A stretch of DNA of 64,000 bases. Origin: Gaeumannomyces sp. JS-464 (lineage: Eukaryota; Ascomycota; Sordariomycetes; Magnaporthales; Magnaporthaceae). The notes beneath the pieces were generated by a model that was not told the DNA's origin, did no database searches, and was given only the letters and a program-made list of their open reading frames with translations. The position numbers and the translations under genes are program-made. Positions 10,318 through 23,696 of this stretch are shown one piece after another. The stretch covers positions 3,596,001 to 3,660,000 of the forward strand of contig NGZR01000002.1 of the NCBI GenBank assembly GCA_002197995.1. The letters are read 5' to 3'. Position 1 is the stretch's first letter, and every line of letters begins with the position of its first letter.

Positions 10318-13300
10318 TTAACGCCTTGACCGCCCATCCGACGCCTCGGCCCTGATGTCGCGCTCGACCATCTCTATCGATGTCAAGCTGGGGAACCGCT
10401 TCTGGAAGTCACTCAGGTAGTCGTCTCTCTCCTGTGCTGTCATGTCCAACGCCGGCTGCCCGGGCAGGCTCGGCGCCACCAGCTGCGACCCCGGCGGCCC
10501 GCGCGGCAGGGGCTTGTTGATATTACTGCTAAGGTAACCAGGCTTCGGCGGCGACGCCGGCCGGCCGCCACTTGTAAGGTTCTTGTTCAGGTGCACCGGC
10601 TTCGGAGGTGCCGCCGGTCGCCCGCTCGTGCTAGGCACCAGAGGCACCGGCCGCGCCAATGTCGCGGAATGGTCGGGTTTGTTCCCGACAGGAGGAGGTG
10701 GCCCTGAGCGCCCCTGAAAGCCCGGCTCCAAGTTGGCGGCGAGGCCAGCCCCACCTGATCTTGGCTGCTGCTGCTGCCCCGTTAGCCGCGGAATGTTTGC
10801 GAGCGGCTTTCTTGCCATGTTGTCGACACGCCCACTCTCATCCGAGGCAACGCTAGGTGGCTCTGTGAAGTGGCCATAGCCTTGCGCGGTGCGGGGAATC
10901 TGCGCCGTCGATTTGGTGCTTTCGTCCAATAGACTCTGCACCTTGTTCTGGATCGAGGTGGCGCGGGACACGCCCCCAATGCTCTTGGGCAGTGACGAGG
11001 CCGAGGAGCTGCCCGTCGGGTCGCGCAGCGCAATCCTTTGTCGGTACTCTGCACCGGCCGCTGCCACCCGCTTCTCCTCCATCGACAGCCTGCGCCGCTC
11101 AATCTCGCGCCGCATCTCGGGCGTCATATCGTCCGTCTCCTCAAGCACCTCCCCGTCGTCGGACCTCCCGTCGGTAGCCTCGGATCCTGCGATGGGCGTG
11201 AGGTCGTGGCGCCCCATCTGTTTCAGCGGCGATGGCGTCCTCGCCGGCGGCGGGCCGCTAGTGTTGGTCTCGAAGCGCTTGAACGCGTCCCCGAATTTGC
11301 CCGCGAGTATGTTCTTGGTCCCCGACAGCGCCGTCAGGCTGGATCTCTTCATGTGCTTGGCCGTCCTCTTGTTCTCGGTTTCTTCCATCGTCCGCAGGAA
11401 GTCGACATTCGACGTAATATTCGGCTCCTCCGTAGCGCCAAGTCCAGGCGGTGGAGCGGAGTCCATCAGTCTCGGGAAGCAATAGTGCGCTGCTGCTCCC
11501 ACTCCCGTTCTCGCTCCCTCTCACGGAGATAATCCAGGTTCGACTCGAGATGGGTGCTCACTGGCCGTGGTCGCGCGTTTCCTGGAACGGTCCTGTACGC
11601 AGGATCCAGGAGTTCCGCGCTGGGGCGAGCGCCCTCCAACGAAGGTCTCGATGATGACGATTGCTGGCGCGAGTGCGTAGTGGTTGAAGTAAATGGCGGC
11701 ACGCGCGAAGTCGTGCTTGTATGGGTTGAGAGAATTTCGGTCCGCGGTTGCGGAACGCCGTTGGTCTCTTGCATCCTCGGCATACTGGACGAGCGGTGCA
11801 TGTCCCCAGTGTTGTATCTGTAGCTCGGAACCTGAGACTGCGGCTTCTCGCAGGGAGGGGGCCCAGTCATGGTCCCCGTCGAGACCATAATGGGCTTTTG
11901 TTTCGGGGGAGAGCATGCTTGGAGCGGCGGCGAAGCTAGGGCTTGCAGCTCCGGGGTCTGCGCAATGATGGCCGAGGCGCGGCTAATTTCAGTGGATCTT
12001 GGAGGCGCCGAAGCCGACTGCACTGGGGGCGACACCATGGGCGGCTTGCTATGATCAATGTTGGGCACGTGCGAGGACAGCTTTGGGGGTGATGACGACC
12101 TCGCGGCAAAAACCTCATCCGCTAGTCTCTCCGTGACTCTCTGGTCAAAATCATTAGGTCTTGTGGCCTCGGGAGATTTCAGTTGCTCGTCAAAATTAAA
12201 TGCCGTCCCCTGATCGTGCAAGAGAGAGAACTGGTCCAAGGTCGGAAACCGAGATGAGAGCTCGTCTGCAGACTTCCCAAAGGAAGCGCCAGGTTTCGGT
12301 AATGAAGAAGACTTGGCATCCAGGGCAGCGAAGGGGTCGTCGTTCGTGACTCTCATCGGAGAAGGGCTGGGCTTGGGCGCTGCCGGCTGGCTTGCCGTGG
12401 GCTGCTGGGGGCGGCCTCTCCTCATAGGAACTACCTCGGGAATCGCCTGCTGCGGTTTTGGCGCGGCAGCGAAGGAAGCTCCAACCACGGGTGCAGGCAG
12501 AGGTTTGTCGACAATGGCGGGGGGTTTTGCGCCCGCGTGGGCTTCCGGCCGTGGCTTCCCGAGTAAATCTGCAAGAAATCCAGGTCAGCTCCTCGGTCTC
12601 ATGGCCATTCTTCTTTGGGTGGGTGGCGCCGCACATCTTTGATAGGGACCTCGCGACCTTGCATTGCGCATCCCTCACGAAGGACTTGATATATATTAGG
12701 ACGGGCATCCCGGCTCTCCTTTAGCATTGAACCTGCGCGCCACACAAACAAAACAAACCCCCGCCCTTCGTGTCAGCCACCAACTCAGCCAGTCACAGTT
12801 GCGAATTTTGTTGTCTCGCTCTTACCAATGAGCCTTTTTAACCTGTCGGAAAAGACGGGGTAGGCTGGGTACTTGAAACTTGCGTTGAGAATGGCCAGCT
12901 GGCCCTGGTCTTCAAAGGGGGTGGTGTAATAGCACAGCTTGTAGAGCAGGACACCGAGGGCCCAGATGTCGGACTTTTCGTCGATGGGCTGCTTGCGGTA
13001 GACGTCGATCATCTCAGGACTGCGGTACTGCAGGGTGGTGTGCTTCTGGACGTCCTCGTCCATGAGGCGGCACTCAACCACCGTTGTGGGCGCAGGGCGG
13101 GGGCGGCGGAGCCAAAGTCGCACAGCTTGAACTTGCGGGCACCGCTGTAGGTGGTGATGAGGACGTTTTCCACCTTGAGGTCTCGGTGCAGCAGCGGAGG
13201 CTTGAGGTAGTGCATGCAGGCGACGCCCTCGGCCACGTCGGTGAAGATGCCCAGGATCTCGGGCTCGGTCAGGCGGTGCTGTAGACGTGTGTTCATGAAG

Positions 13301-13706
13301 TCAATGAGCCCGCCGCCGTCGCAGAACTCCATGAGCAGGAAGACCTCGTAGCCGCCGCCTTGCAGCTCCGAGGCGTGCGAGTCCATGTAGGTGACGATGG
13401 CACGGTGGCCTTGAGGCGCTTCATGGTCTCGACCTCGGTGCGCATGCCGCGCAGGGCCTCCTTGTCAGGCACGGCCACGCGCTTGAGCACCGCCAGGTCC
13501 GTTCCGCTGACGGCCTGCTGCAGCTTGACGAGATAGACGTGCGCAAACCCGCCCTCGGAGAGGTATTTCTGTATCACCACCCGGTGCCCGCCCACCTGGA
13601 TCTTGGTGCCCGGCGTAAAGGTGCCAGCCGGCGCCGCCCCGGGCCCGCCATAGTGGCCCGGGGCGCCGTACGCGGCCGGCTGGCCGTGGCCGTACGACGA
13701 GGCCAT
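10318..13706 (-). CDS. Ark1/Prk1-family actin-regulating serine/threonine kinase
   Basis: Three exons: 13706..12826, 12732..12635 and 12568..10318. The second intron has a weak GTGCGG donor. Counting one missing base at each of 13408-13411, 13095-13097, 12529-12534 and about 11480-11500, the total is 1,078 codons and all phases fit. The N-terminal kinase domain shows the P-loop [30 protein letters not shown] and the activation segment TLQYRSPEM. It ends near [15 protein letters not shown], then VPIKDIYS across the exon 2-3 junction. The long tail is low-complexity and rich in Pro, Ser and Lys, as in yeast Ark1, Prk1 and Akl1, which phosphorylate endocytic adaptors at cortical actin patches. 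Whether it matches Ark1 or Akl1 more closely I cannot tell. The frame breaks lie in invariant motifs, so I treat them as read errors. Confidence 0.88.
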
Positions 13707-14735
13707 CTACCGCGGCCGGCTGGGGGGGACAGCGTAGGGAGGCAGGCAGGCCGTCTGTTGTCGTTTGGAGCGAGTGAATTTCGAGACTAGGGGCGCGGGG
13801 GAGGCTTGCAGGCCATCTCGAGTTGGTGGCGGTAGAGGGCGGATAGCGTAGGACGGGCAGACTCGCAGTCGGCGTCTGGTCCGCAGGTCGGTAGATCGGG
13901 AACCCAGGTGTGGCAGGTAGGTAGGTATGTCTGTATGCAGCTGCGGGTTGAATGCAGGTTGCGGCGACGTTGGGAAAAGCAGGCGAGATTTCAGGTTTGT
14001 GGCGGTCGAGATGGCTGGCTCGGCCCCTTGGGGGTGGGATCCGTTTTTGAGGTATAAGGGCGGTCGGGCGGCAGCGAGGGATGGCAGCGGAGGGAGGGAG
14101 AGGGCTGGTGTATGTCGGTCACATTGCCAGTGCCCTCGTTGCCCAGGAAGAAAAAAATAAAAATTGATGCTCTCGACCTTCAGGAGCAGGCTAGTGCCGG
14201 AAACGACAGCGCGGTCAATCCGTGCAGGCAGAGGCAGCAAGATCAATGTCAGGCTCTTGCAAGCCTGGTTTCATGCAGCGAATCCCACCCAGCGTCGTCA
14301 CTGCGAACTCCGCCAAGTCGGCGTCTTGGGGTCGTGTCGGCCCTCTAACAGGCAGCCGGGCAATGCTGCTGCCAGCTGGCACCCAGGGGCCACCACTTGG
14401 CGGGCACTCAAGGGCAGGGAGTGCTGAGGTGTCTGCCTTCCAACTCTGGATCCGAGTCCCGACTGCCCCGCCGCCCAGCTGAGGCGGTCACCACTGCGAC
14501 CGACTCATGTGTTCTCCCCGATCAATTCAATTCGAGTCAATCCCAAGCAGGATCAAAATGCCATTTTCAATTTACGCCTTTGGCCCACAAAACCACCAAC
14601 CGGAATGAGTCGTGATTGTAGAATTGGATCTCAAAGAAGTAACAAATGGTAGGACGAACAGAACAGACAGATGGTATCTAAAAGCTACTCTACGTGCACC
14701 CACGTTCCGACACCATGTTGCTCGCTTGGCATGGA
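13707..14735. other. Kinase upstream region and permease 3' region
   Basis: I see no gene here. The first few hundred bases form the kinase leader and promoter. The right part is the 3' region of the amino-acid permease. ORFs here on both strands lack conserved motifs. Confidence 0.5.
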
Positions 14736-16724
14736 TCAAAAGAGGCCTCTGACCACGCGCATCACCCAGCTCTTCTTCTCCTCGGGCTCGGCCTCAGGGT
14801 CAAGCATCCGCACGCCCGTCTTGAGGTCGATATCCCTCAGCGGCACATACATTCTCCAGTCCCTCGAGTAGATCTTCCATCCCAGGTACAGCAGGATCAC
14901 AACGAAGGCTGCAAGGTACTGCTGGAAGAAGTACTCGACTTCGGGGGTGGCATTGGGAGAGGGCTGCGTTAAAAAGGTTCGTCAGCTATGGGCGACTTCG
15001 AACATGATAAAAGTAATACAGCAAAGCAGGTATGCTTCCTTACATAGAGGGCGCTGTAAAAGGTGGCAATGAGGCAGAGGATATTGAGGCCGAGCCCGAT
15101 CCAGCTGCCAAGCACACCCAACGTGGGCTTGTAAGGGATGAGGTCCAGCGAGTAGCCCTGCAGCTTCCAGGCGGCGCGGAAGCGGATGTGCGCCAGGCAG
15201 ATGGAGCCCCAGACGAAGAAGAACGACAGCGCGCTCAGCGCCAGCAGCCACGAGAAGACCTTGCCCGAGTCGGCCGACTCGCCGATGAAGGCCAGGAGCC
15301 CAAAGGCGAGCTGGATGATGACGCACACGAGCGGCCGGCCGCGCTTGTCGACGTAGGCGAGCACCTTTGGCGCCATCCCCCGCTCCGCCAGCGCCTGCAT
15401 GGTGCGCGTCGACCCGAACGTGCACGAGTTGGCCACCGAGATGACGGCCAGCGTGATGACGCCGTTCATGATGTGCGGGAGCACCTGGATCCCCGCGTCC
15501 TCGAGCGCCAGCACGAACGGGGACGCTTTGGTGTCGGCGCTGGATGACCCAAGCAGTCGCTTGTCGTCCGACCGCACTATAAGCCCGACGATAAAGAGGT
15601 TCACGACGTAGAAAAAGAAGATGCGCCAAAACACCTGCTTGGTCGCCAGCGGGATCGAACGCCGCGGGTCGCTGGACTCGGCCGCCGCGAGGCCGACAAG
15701 CTCGGTGCCGCCAAATGCAAAAGCCTGGGGGAGTCGTTCACTTATTTAGTACCAGCCAAGACCCAGATGGCCTCCCGGAGCGGCCTCGTGTCCTCGCTCT
15801 GACTGGACTTACCGCAATGACAAAAACACCAGCGAAGCCGTTGAAGCCATTCTGGAACGCGCCCGGGTCTCGCCAGTACTGCGCACCAAGGTAGCCTCGA
15901 CTGCCAGTGCCGCCCGTGTTGATGACGATGCCGACGATGATGAAGCCGATACAGGCCATGATTTTGATGACGCTGAGTATGAACTCGACCTCACCATAAC
16001 CCCGAACGCCAAAGATCTGGATTATGATGAGGATCACCAGGAAAGGCGCGATCCAAACCGAAGGGTTGAGGTCCTCACGCCAGTACTTGATGGTAATGGC
16101 CGCAGCAATGAGCTCGAACGGAAGCACTGTAAGCCAGCTGATGGCATAGTCCCATCCCATAGCAAAACCCCTGCAATGAACCCAGGTTTGGTTAGACGGC
16201 AAGGTCAGGCTCTCTTGACGCGCCCCCCAGATGAGGGCTGAGTAACGGGTTTGGACTTGGCTCTCTTACCAGGACGGATCAACGAAACGGACGACGTAGG
16301 TATAAAATGCACCGTTGACGGGGAAAAGCACGGCCATCTCGGCCAACGCTTGCGACGTAAATAGGAGCATAATTCCGATAATCGTATAGCATATAACGAG
16401 CGATGCCGGTCCGCCGGTATGGAGAGCGTTACCCGAGCCGACAAAAAGACCTGCACCGATAGCTCCGCCTGTAACGATGGTAGTAGAGTACGGTTAGTCT
16501 CTCGATAAGAAAAAAAAAAAAGACCTAAAAGCCATTTCTATTCACCTACCAATGGCGATCATCTGCATATGACGGTTGCGCAGGTCGCGGACCAGCGGCG
16601 TCGACTTGTTGACGATCCCGACCTCCTCGTTCGAGTGGTCGAGCGAGGCCGGCGACCCATTATTCTGGTCATCCACCACCGCCTGCTTCGCAGGCCGCTT
16701 CTCGACGTCGGCGTTGCCGCTCAT
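14736..16724 (-). CDS. Amino-acid permease of the yeast AAT/GAP1 family
   Basis: Five exons, 16724..16550, 16468..16270, 16170..15813, 15724..15044 and 14963..14736, all with GT-AG introns of 80-99 nt, encode 546 residues, the usual length. Transmembrane segment 1 carries GGAIGAGLFVGSG, typical of the APC superfamily, and about twelve hydrophobic segments follow. The cytosolic N-terminus (MSGNADVEKRP) is hydrophilic and contains Lys residues. The protein should import amino acids by proton symport at the plasma membrane; specificity is not visible. An upstream in-frame ATG at 16808 would add 28 residues, and I prefer 16724 for its usual N-terminal length. The frame is clean throughout. Confidence 0.93.
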
Positions 16725-19713
16725 CTTGGTCCTCCAGGGAAGGGGAGCCCCTTTTGGTGTAGGTGTCACTGCGTTCCTATGTTGCCCCCTGGGACTGGCC
16801 TCGACCAACGTTCCGCGGTAAAGGTACTGGAGCTCCCGCCTGGAAACTTGGTACTAAAAGGAAAGAAAAGGAAGGGCTGGGGAACCGACCAAGGACGGCG
16901 GGCGAGGACAGGGCTCTTTAATAAGGCCGCGGAACAGCCGCTCTTGGAAAGGTGGACGGGCGGCTGCAGCAGGCTATACCTATATGCGCCCGCGCGCGCT
17001 CTCCGTGGCGGAGTTATCAGCAGCAAGCAACAGGAGCTGCAGGAATATGGGGGAGAGCTCCCAGCCAGTAGTCGCTTTGGCTACAGGGTGTCCCACCCAA
17101 GGCAAGGGTGAGATATGCACACTCCTCATCCTCCCTCTCAGAGGCCGGGCAAGTGTGGTTACAGGAGACTTTGGGCCCCTGCCCGCACACTGACTCCTGG
17201 GAGGGTGTGGAACTCATGGGCGTACCCGCACGCCTCCTCGTTGTACCATAACTGCGGAGGACGACGAGAGACCTGATGGGAGTAGAGCAGAGGTACTTCC
17301 AATGAGTGTGACACGCTTTTTAGCGATACATTTCGAGACATGAGCGAACTTCTGGGAGCTCATGACATGCCCTCCTGTCTAGGTACTTGACAGCTTCGCC
17401 AGCGCGGGCTCACACATATCCACACGAGCCATCGACAGCAGGGCTTCCTCAACGGTACGATAAACATGTGGGCCGCATGTTACTTGAGATCCATGCAGAG
17501 AGGTATGCAGGTAGGGTGGGTGGTGCGCGTGGAACCAGATGTGACAGGAGGAGCGAAAAGTCTAGAACATCTGAGGTGGTGTAGAGGTGTGGACCGCCTA
17601 GGCCTGGTTGGGAGCGCCCAGCAACGGGCAGCAGGAAGTTGCAAGACGATGGGCAACTCGGGAAGCCAGCCATAAGAAAGGCGAAACTGGCCAGGATGGG
17701 AGTTAACTTGGACGAATGGGGAAGGTGGAAAGGCTCGGGAGGGCCAGCTAGCTAGCTCTATGTCAGACGGCCGACGGCTCAGTCCTATCGGCGCTGCGGA
17801 CCAGGAAGGAGAGGATTGAGGCAGATGTTAGGTGTGTCTGACGGCCGGGCTGGTGAATCCGGCCGCCTGCAGTTTGGTGGCTAAAATAACATGAATTGTA
17901 CACTTTTGTTGGCCCGCCCAAGGCACATGTGGCTAAAAAAAACCCAGCCGGAGCCTACCTCGCTAGTCCTAGGCATTCTGCCTGCAAGGCGCCCGCTCCT
18001 GAGGAGCTTCGGTGGCCCTGGAACTAGGTGAGACATTGCTGCGGCGAGGCAACGGCGACGGAACCAGCGGATCGAATTATTGATCTTGTCCCATCTGACG
18101 GGGGAGGCAAATCGATAGGTAATATTTCGAAATCCTCCTCTGCTGTGTAGCGTCGTCTCGGGGATTTGGTCATGCCATTGGTTGATGCCACTTATCTGCC
18201 TGGCGCATCTCATTCGCCAGAACGCGGCAGGTCCGACACCAACACAATATGCACCACTCCCGGAGCTGATCGAATGGCCTTCCTCTTCCGGTTGGCGAGG
18301 TGTTCTAGCGCTTCTAGAAGCGCACCATTCTGGAGCAACCACCCCCCAGGTCTCCCTCCGGGATGCCTGTCGTCAGCAGTCCCGAAATCAGCATGACCGA
18401 TGCTAGGTACTAGTGCGCAGATACCGGCGACCGAGAATGGCTAGCTGGCGCAGCATGGCGTGGGCAAAGGAGAAGGCTCGCTCGCGACTAGCAATCGCTC
18501 CTTTCCAACGGTGGTGTCGCCAGTGGCCCTCAGTCGACGACGTTTGCTCACTTGTTGGATTCCTCCTGTCGGAAGACGTCAAGTTCGATATTGTGATCCC
18601 TGCCAGATCTCTGGGCAGGCGCGGCGAAAGCTTCTCTGTTCTTAGCAACACGCTTGCAGATCTTTAGTCTGCCACAGTCCCCCAACTTCCCTGCAGGTGG
18701 GCCTTTTGCTGTCTTGGCTGCGGGTCCCGTCGGCTCTGGACTGGGATTTTCAATATTGCCATCCTCAACCTAGGTATGCTTAATGTCCGCCGCGTCGGAC
18801 CTCAAATGCCGACCGATATGATGCTCCTTCAGGAGCAATCATCCGTCGCGGCTATTTCACAGCTGCCCTAGAAAGAACCTCCCGTTCGCTCTTCGTCTCG
18901 GACAAAACATCGTTCCATGCATATCGAACGTGGCGGGCTTCCAAGTCGATTGCCACTGGTTGACATGATGTCGGGTGATTGTTCGCCGGCCAAATCCTGC
19001 CAATATGAGCGCTCCTGGACGGCCGTCAAGGTTCAATGTTGCGTGCAAATATTGATATTCGGGTGGGTGAGGGGCCGGCCAAATGGGGACCACGACGGGG
19101 ACACGAGACCATCACCCACCCCTAGATCTGCCACAGCAACTCTCGTCGAGCCATGAGCTTATCAGGACTGTCGATTCGCTTGTCAAAAACAGCCTAGGTC
19201 GCCACCTTGTTCACTCGGGCTGCCCGACCGAACGAGCAGTCGACATCTTTCTCCTCGAAGCTGGCTGTTGGGCACAAAAGCATTCGAGTGGCGCACCACC
19301 CATGCATGGCCTGGCTGTCTTTCACGACGCGGGGTGTCCACTATCCCCTAGAAATCGTCCCGGCGGGCGTCGAGGTTACAAATCGGATCCCTGGCATCTC
19401 CCAGGGTAGCATGGCACCACGCTGCAGCTGCCAGCCACACAGCCCATCCCGTCCTTTTGTTTCTCCCGTTTCCTCATCCACTACGCAACCAGAGCACAAC
19501 TAGGAAAGTGCAGGCAACAAATCTGCCTTGGCGGGCCCCCGCAGAGGAGTATGTAGGTGCCTTTGCTCGACGGCCAAGTCAAGGCTGGCAAACACGATAG
19601 ATTCCGAGTGTATTATCACACTGTCAAAAATCAAACTCCAAGACATCGTCTCTTATTGGTGCTTTAGCTTCGGTGTCCCGAGAGGGAAACGGGTGAAAAC
19701 ACCGGCTTATATG
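16725..19713. other. Gene-free interval of about 3 kb
   Basis: No ORF on either strand has domain-like or codon-biased content. The left end is the permease promoter on the minus strand. The right end is the 3' side of TTI1. Composition is mixed, without long repeats, terminal inverted repeats or transposase-like frames. It may hold regulatory sequence, an RNA gene or a decayed gene, none of which I can show. Confidence 0.5.
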
Positions 19714-22700
19714 CTAGGCTTCGCTCCTGACAGCTTGCAGGACTGGGCCCACCGGGGCAAAGGCGACGCCATCCATGATGGGCGAGCCGAAGTCTGGCCC
19801 TGCCGCCCCACGCTCATACAGCGCCAGCCATACGGCGTCTGCGTTGACGGCCTCGAGCGCTTCACGAACCTGGGCGTTCTTCTCCAGTTCGTCGCCCAGG
19901 AGCTCAAGGACCTGGTCGAACACGTCGTCATCCAGCCTTACATGCAACGCCAAAGCCCCGAGCAGCTCGACCGCCGCCTCCCACGCCAGCGCCGCCTGCG
20001 CAAATCGGCCCAGCCCACCCGACACGGCAGGTTTCCTGCTCTCGACGGCGCTGCTGGTACCCGACCGGTGAGGGAGCACAATATCAGTAGTGGTGGCTAG
20101 GTTGAGATAGCTGACGCTTGCTTTGCTTGCCCCTTTGCTTTTGCCACCGCTGCCGCCTGTCCCCCTGGCTGTAGCCTGAGCCTCGATTTTGACCCTCCGG
20201 CACCACGGGCCTAGATTTCCCCACCACTCTGTTTTGACTCTAGAGGCGAGGAAGTCCCCGGCACCCTCCGCAACCGCCGATATGGCTCTGCATGCCGCCG
20301 CGACGACATATGGCTCTGCATCGCGCAGCCGTGTAATGAGAACGGGCCACAGCGAGTTGATAAGTGGCAGGAAGGAGTCTTCGTCCGCTGCCATTGCTGA
20401 AGATGCAGTAGTGAGCAGGTCCAGAAGAGACTTGCGCAGTGTCGGCGACGGGGACGTTAGGTAGTGCTGTGTTAGAGTTGCCACCTTTGAGAGCAGCGCG
20501 TAGGTCGGCGTTGGCGGTGGTTTGGCCTTCTCGACGTCCTGTCCGTCGTCGGATTCGCCAACTTCTCCAGTGCCGTCTAGCTCCTCCTGTTTCTTTCTGA
20601 GCAACTCTGCCGCCTCTGATTTCCAGGGCTTCTTTGGGTGTCCCCTCACGATTTCTTCTACGCCACTCTCTTCCTCCAGCTTGCGCCCGCGCTTTTGCTC
20701 GCGCCTCTCGAGAACGTCCGATTCAATGTCGGTCATGGCAACAGTCTGCCGTGGCCTCTTCCTGTGGTCAACCGTGCCGGTTTTGTTTGACTCCAATAGC
20801 AAAACGTCCGACTTGACACCTTGATTGACAACCTCCGCGAGAACCGAAAACAGTCTCTCCACAAAAGCAGGGTAGCCATGGTAGTTGTCAAGCGCCGCAA
20901 ATATGGAGGCAACTACGTCGTCGAGAAAGGGAATCAGCCTCGGTCCTGTCAGCTGAATCATCATCCTCAGGACCTGGGTCGATGCGGGCGTGATGTCGAA
21001 CGTGTTGAGTCTCAGAGACACCGAGTTGACCATGTAATCGGCATTGTCGATGATAAGCTCTGACACGCTCTGATAGCCACACGATGAGGCCAGGCCATTC
21101 AGCGTTGCGACCGCCCGGGCTCGCAGCTGCGGCACCTGGGAGCTAAGGAACGTTGCCGTCGGGTATAGCACGTCAATGAGCTCAGGACGAAAAGACTCGC
21201 CCGAGCGAGACGCAGCAAAGGAGGTCACCTCCAGGGCAGTGGCCTCCAGTCTCCAGTCGACATCGTTGCTGTCGGAATGGGAAACTAAGACTGAGACGGA
21301 GAAGGAGTACAGCTCATGGAAAACCTCCTCCGGCCCATCCGTCGCGTCGGCTGCGGAAAAGTCGATAAAGGCGTCGAGGTCAGAGGTGTTGGACAGGGCG
21401 GCTTTAAGAAGCTCAAAGGAAAGCCAATATTGTGCAATTTGGTCGATTCCCTCCGAATCACGGGCAGAATCAAGCATACCGGCCGCTAGTTGCGCCTGCT
21501 GTGATGGGGACCCGATGCCAGTGATCAGCTCGAGCAACGCCTCACGCGTCGTCTTTTGGCTGCCGTGAGATAACATGGCTGGCTTGAGTGTCAGGGCTTG
21601 TGTATTCTGCCTTGCCAGAGCCATGAGCCCCGTGGCGTCGTCTTCGGCCACGCCGACTTCGCTCATGGAGTCCTTCTGGCTCGTGGCTGCCGTGAGAGCA
21701 ACGACACTGTCCCTCAGAGCCGATGAGAGTCCGTCATGCAGCGTCGACGAATCGATCTGCATGGCCTTGGCTAGTCGGTAGCCCTTGGATAGCGATCGGA
21801 TGGATTGCTGCTTCACAGACTCGTCACTTGCTTGCATTACTCTTGGCAAGCTGGTGATCCAGTTGTAGACAACAGTTTTGGTGGTGTCCTGAAGTTCGGG
21901 GTATATCATGGCAAGGTCTTGTAGCGTTGTATTGATCTCCAGAGTATCTGGGAGCACTGAACCTTGTGAGGCCCCAGGGAGACCAAGCTGGGGTCCGCCA
22001 AGCCCTAGACCCTGAGGCTCATGGTTCTCCTTCCAGGTTATGATCGCGCTCTCGACAAGGAACACAGCGCAGTCGGCCAAGGAGGCATGGCACTCATCCA
22101 GGAGAGCAAGACAGAGCTTCTCGGTTGCGTTCCTCACATCTTCAGACTTGTGGGAGCGCAGCTTTAGCACCAAGGCCAGCGCTACTTTGATTTGGGAGAC
22201 CGATGCCTTGAGCCAAGAGGAGCTGAGCACCTTTGGAGGCTCGTCCTTGGTCTGGGTATCCTCCTCCTTAGTCTGAGCGCCTTTCGAACCCTCGAGCTGT
22301 CTCAAAGCGTCTCGGTTATGTATGTCACCTAGGAGCTTCGTGAGGACTCCCCTCAAGACATCGAGCCCACGGACCAGAATGCGTCGCTGGGTCTTCAGCG
22401 ACGAAGGCGGCGATAGCAGCTTGGAGAGTGCAGACACCGTCCCAGGGAGAAAGGAGGCAAGGGCAGAGCGGTCCTTCATTGTCATGAAGAGAGCCCCAAG
22501 GGCGTCTAGAGCGGCGAGCTGGATTTCGACGGTTGTCCCGTCCGTGACACCCTCTAGGATTACAGTCACGGCGTGGGCGAGGCTTGGGGGCCCAGTGGTA
22601 TCAACTAGTGACTCAGACACTGAAGAGGATAGGCAAGCGGCCCTGATCAGGATGGCGAGGGTCCTGTAGCTCTCCAAGACGGTCTCCTCAGGCGGCCGCG

Positions 22701-23188
22701 GACCCTTTTCCATGCCGGGAACCCCGGCGATCAGGAAGGTGAGCAGTATGAGGAGCTGCTGGGCCATCTCGGTGGATACGGCAGAGCGCCAGCCGTGCTG
22801 AACGAGCATTCCAAGGCACCTGATGCAGTTTTCGAGGACACGGGCCGCGTACTTATCCTTCTCCTTGAATATGTAAGAAAGAGGGAAGAAGACGTATTCG
22901 GCGATCTTGGGATCCAAGGCCGCAACATTGTGCCTGATCTGATCCGACAGGATGGCACAAAGTTGATCCGTCAGCTGCAGCAGACGACCAGAGCTGGCGG
23001 CGGCGACGAGCTGGTCAGGCGGGCGCAGGACCAGTTTGCTGATCTCGACGCAGCATGGTTTGAGCTGGAGCCGTTAGTGGCAACTTCATGGCGAATCGCA
23101 GAGATGAGGCAGTGTTAGGCTTTGGTACCTTGGCGAACAGCTCGTTTCTTGAGGTTGAGGCGTTGCGGAACAAGGCTGATGGCTCCAT
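19714..23188 (-). CDS. TTI1: TTI1, HEAT-repeat subunit of the Tel2-Tti1-Tti2 (TTT) complex
   Basis: Exon 1 (23188..23129, 20 codons, MEPSALFRNASTSRNELFAK) joins exon 2 (23064..19714) across a 64-nt intron (GTACCA...CCAG). The product is 1,136 residues, as expected for Tti1. The junction reads ELFAK-LKPCCVEISKLVL, matching the conserved Tti1 start in which a Leu-Lys-Pro segment opens the HEAT array. Alpha-helical HEAT repeats extend along the protein, interrupted by an acidic/basic linker (EQKRGRKLEEESG). The TTT complex works with Hsp90 to stabilise PIKK kinases such as TOR, ATM and ATR. No frame breaks occur over 3.4 kb. It is divergent from the DUF1749 gene. Confidence 0.92.
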
Positions 23189-23696
23189 GGTTACAGAATC
23201 AAGCGACAGATCACAGCTGCCCTCCTGGCCTCAATCTTGATTTTCAAGTTTTCATCATGAGATGGCCCGCGCTAGTCTAAAAGAGAGTTGAGCTAAACGC
23301 GCGGGTTGTGATGGTGATAATGAACTGTTGTGAGTGGGACAGGACGAGTTCCAAGATCAATCGGCCGTGCTGGTGCAAATTGATTCCATCAAATGTCATT
23401 CGATCAAATGATGCTTGTGTGTGCATCGGCGGCATGGAATCCAGTGCTGGGCACCTGTGCTATTTCCGGCGAGCATCCGCCTGGGGTGTCCACTAATAGC
23501 CGCTAGATTAGGCACAGTACAGCGCTCAAGATCGCTGTGTTGCCACTGGCAGACTGCTCCACCCCGCCCAGCCATCGATATTTCGAACCGTGAATACTGG
23601 CCTGGGAATCGGAACGAGCTAATAGCAAAATCATCCAACTGCATCAATGTTGATATTGATATTCAGACCGGCCCCGTCTTTTAAAACGCAGCAAAC
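23189..23696. promoter_or_regulatory. Divergent promoter between TTI1 and the DUF1749 hydrolase
   Basis: The two ATG codons are 508 bp apart on opposite strands, so this interval must carry both promoters. The part next to the hydrolase is AT-richer than the genes, with the sequence TTGATATTGATATTC at about 23649-23663. No protein-like ORF is present. Confidence 0.55.
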
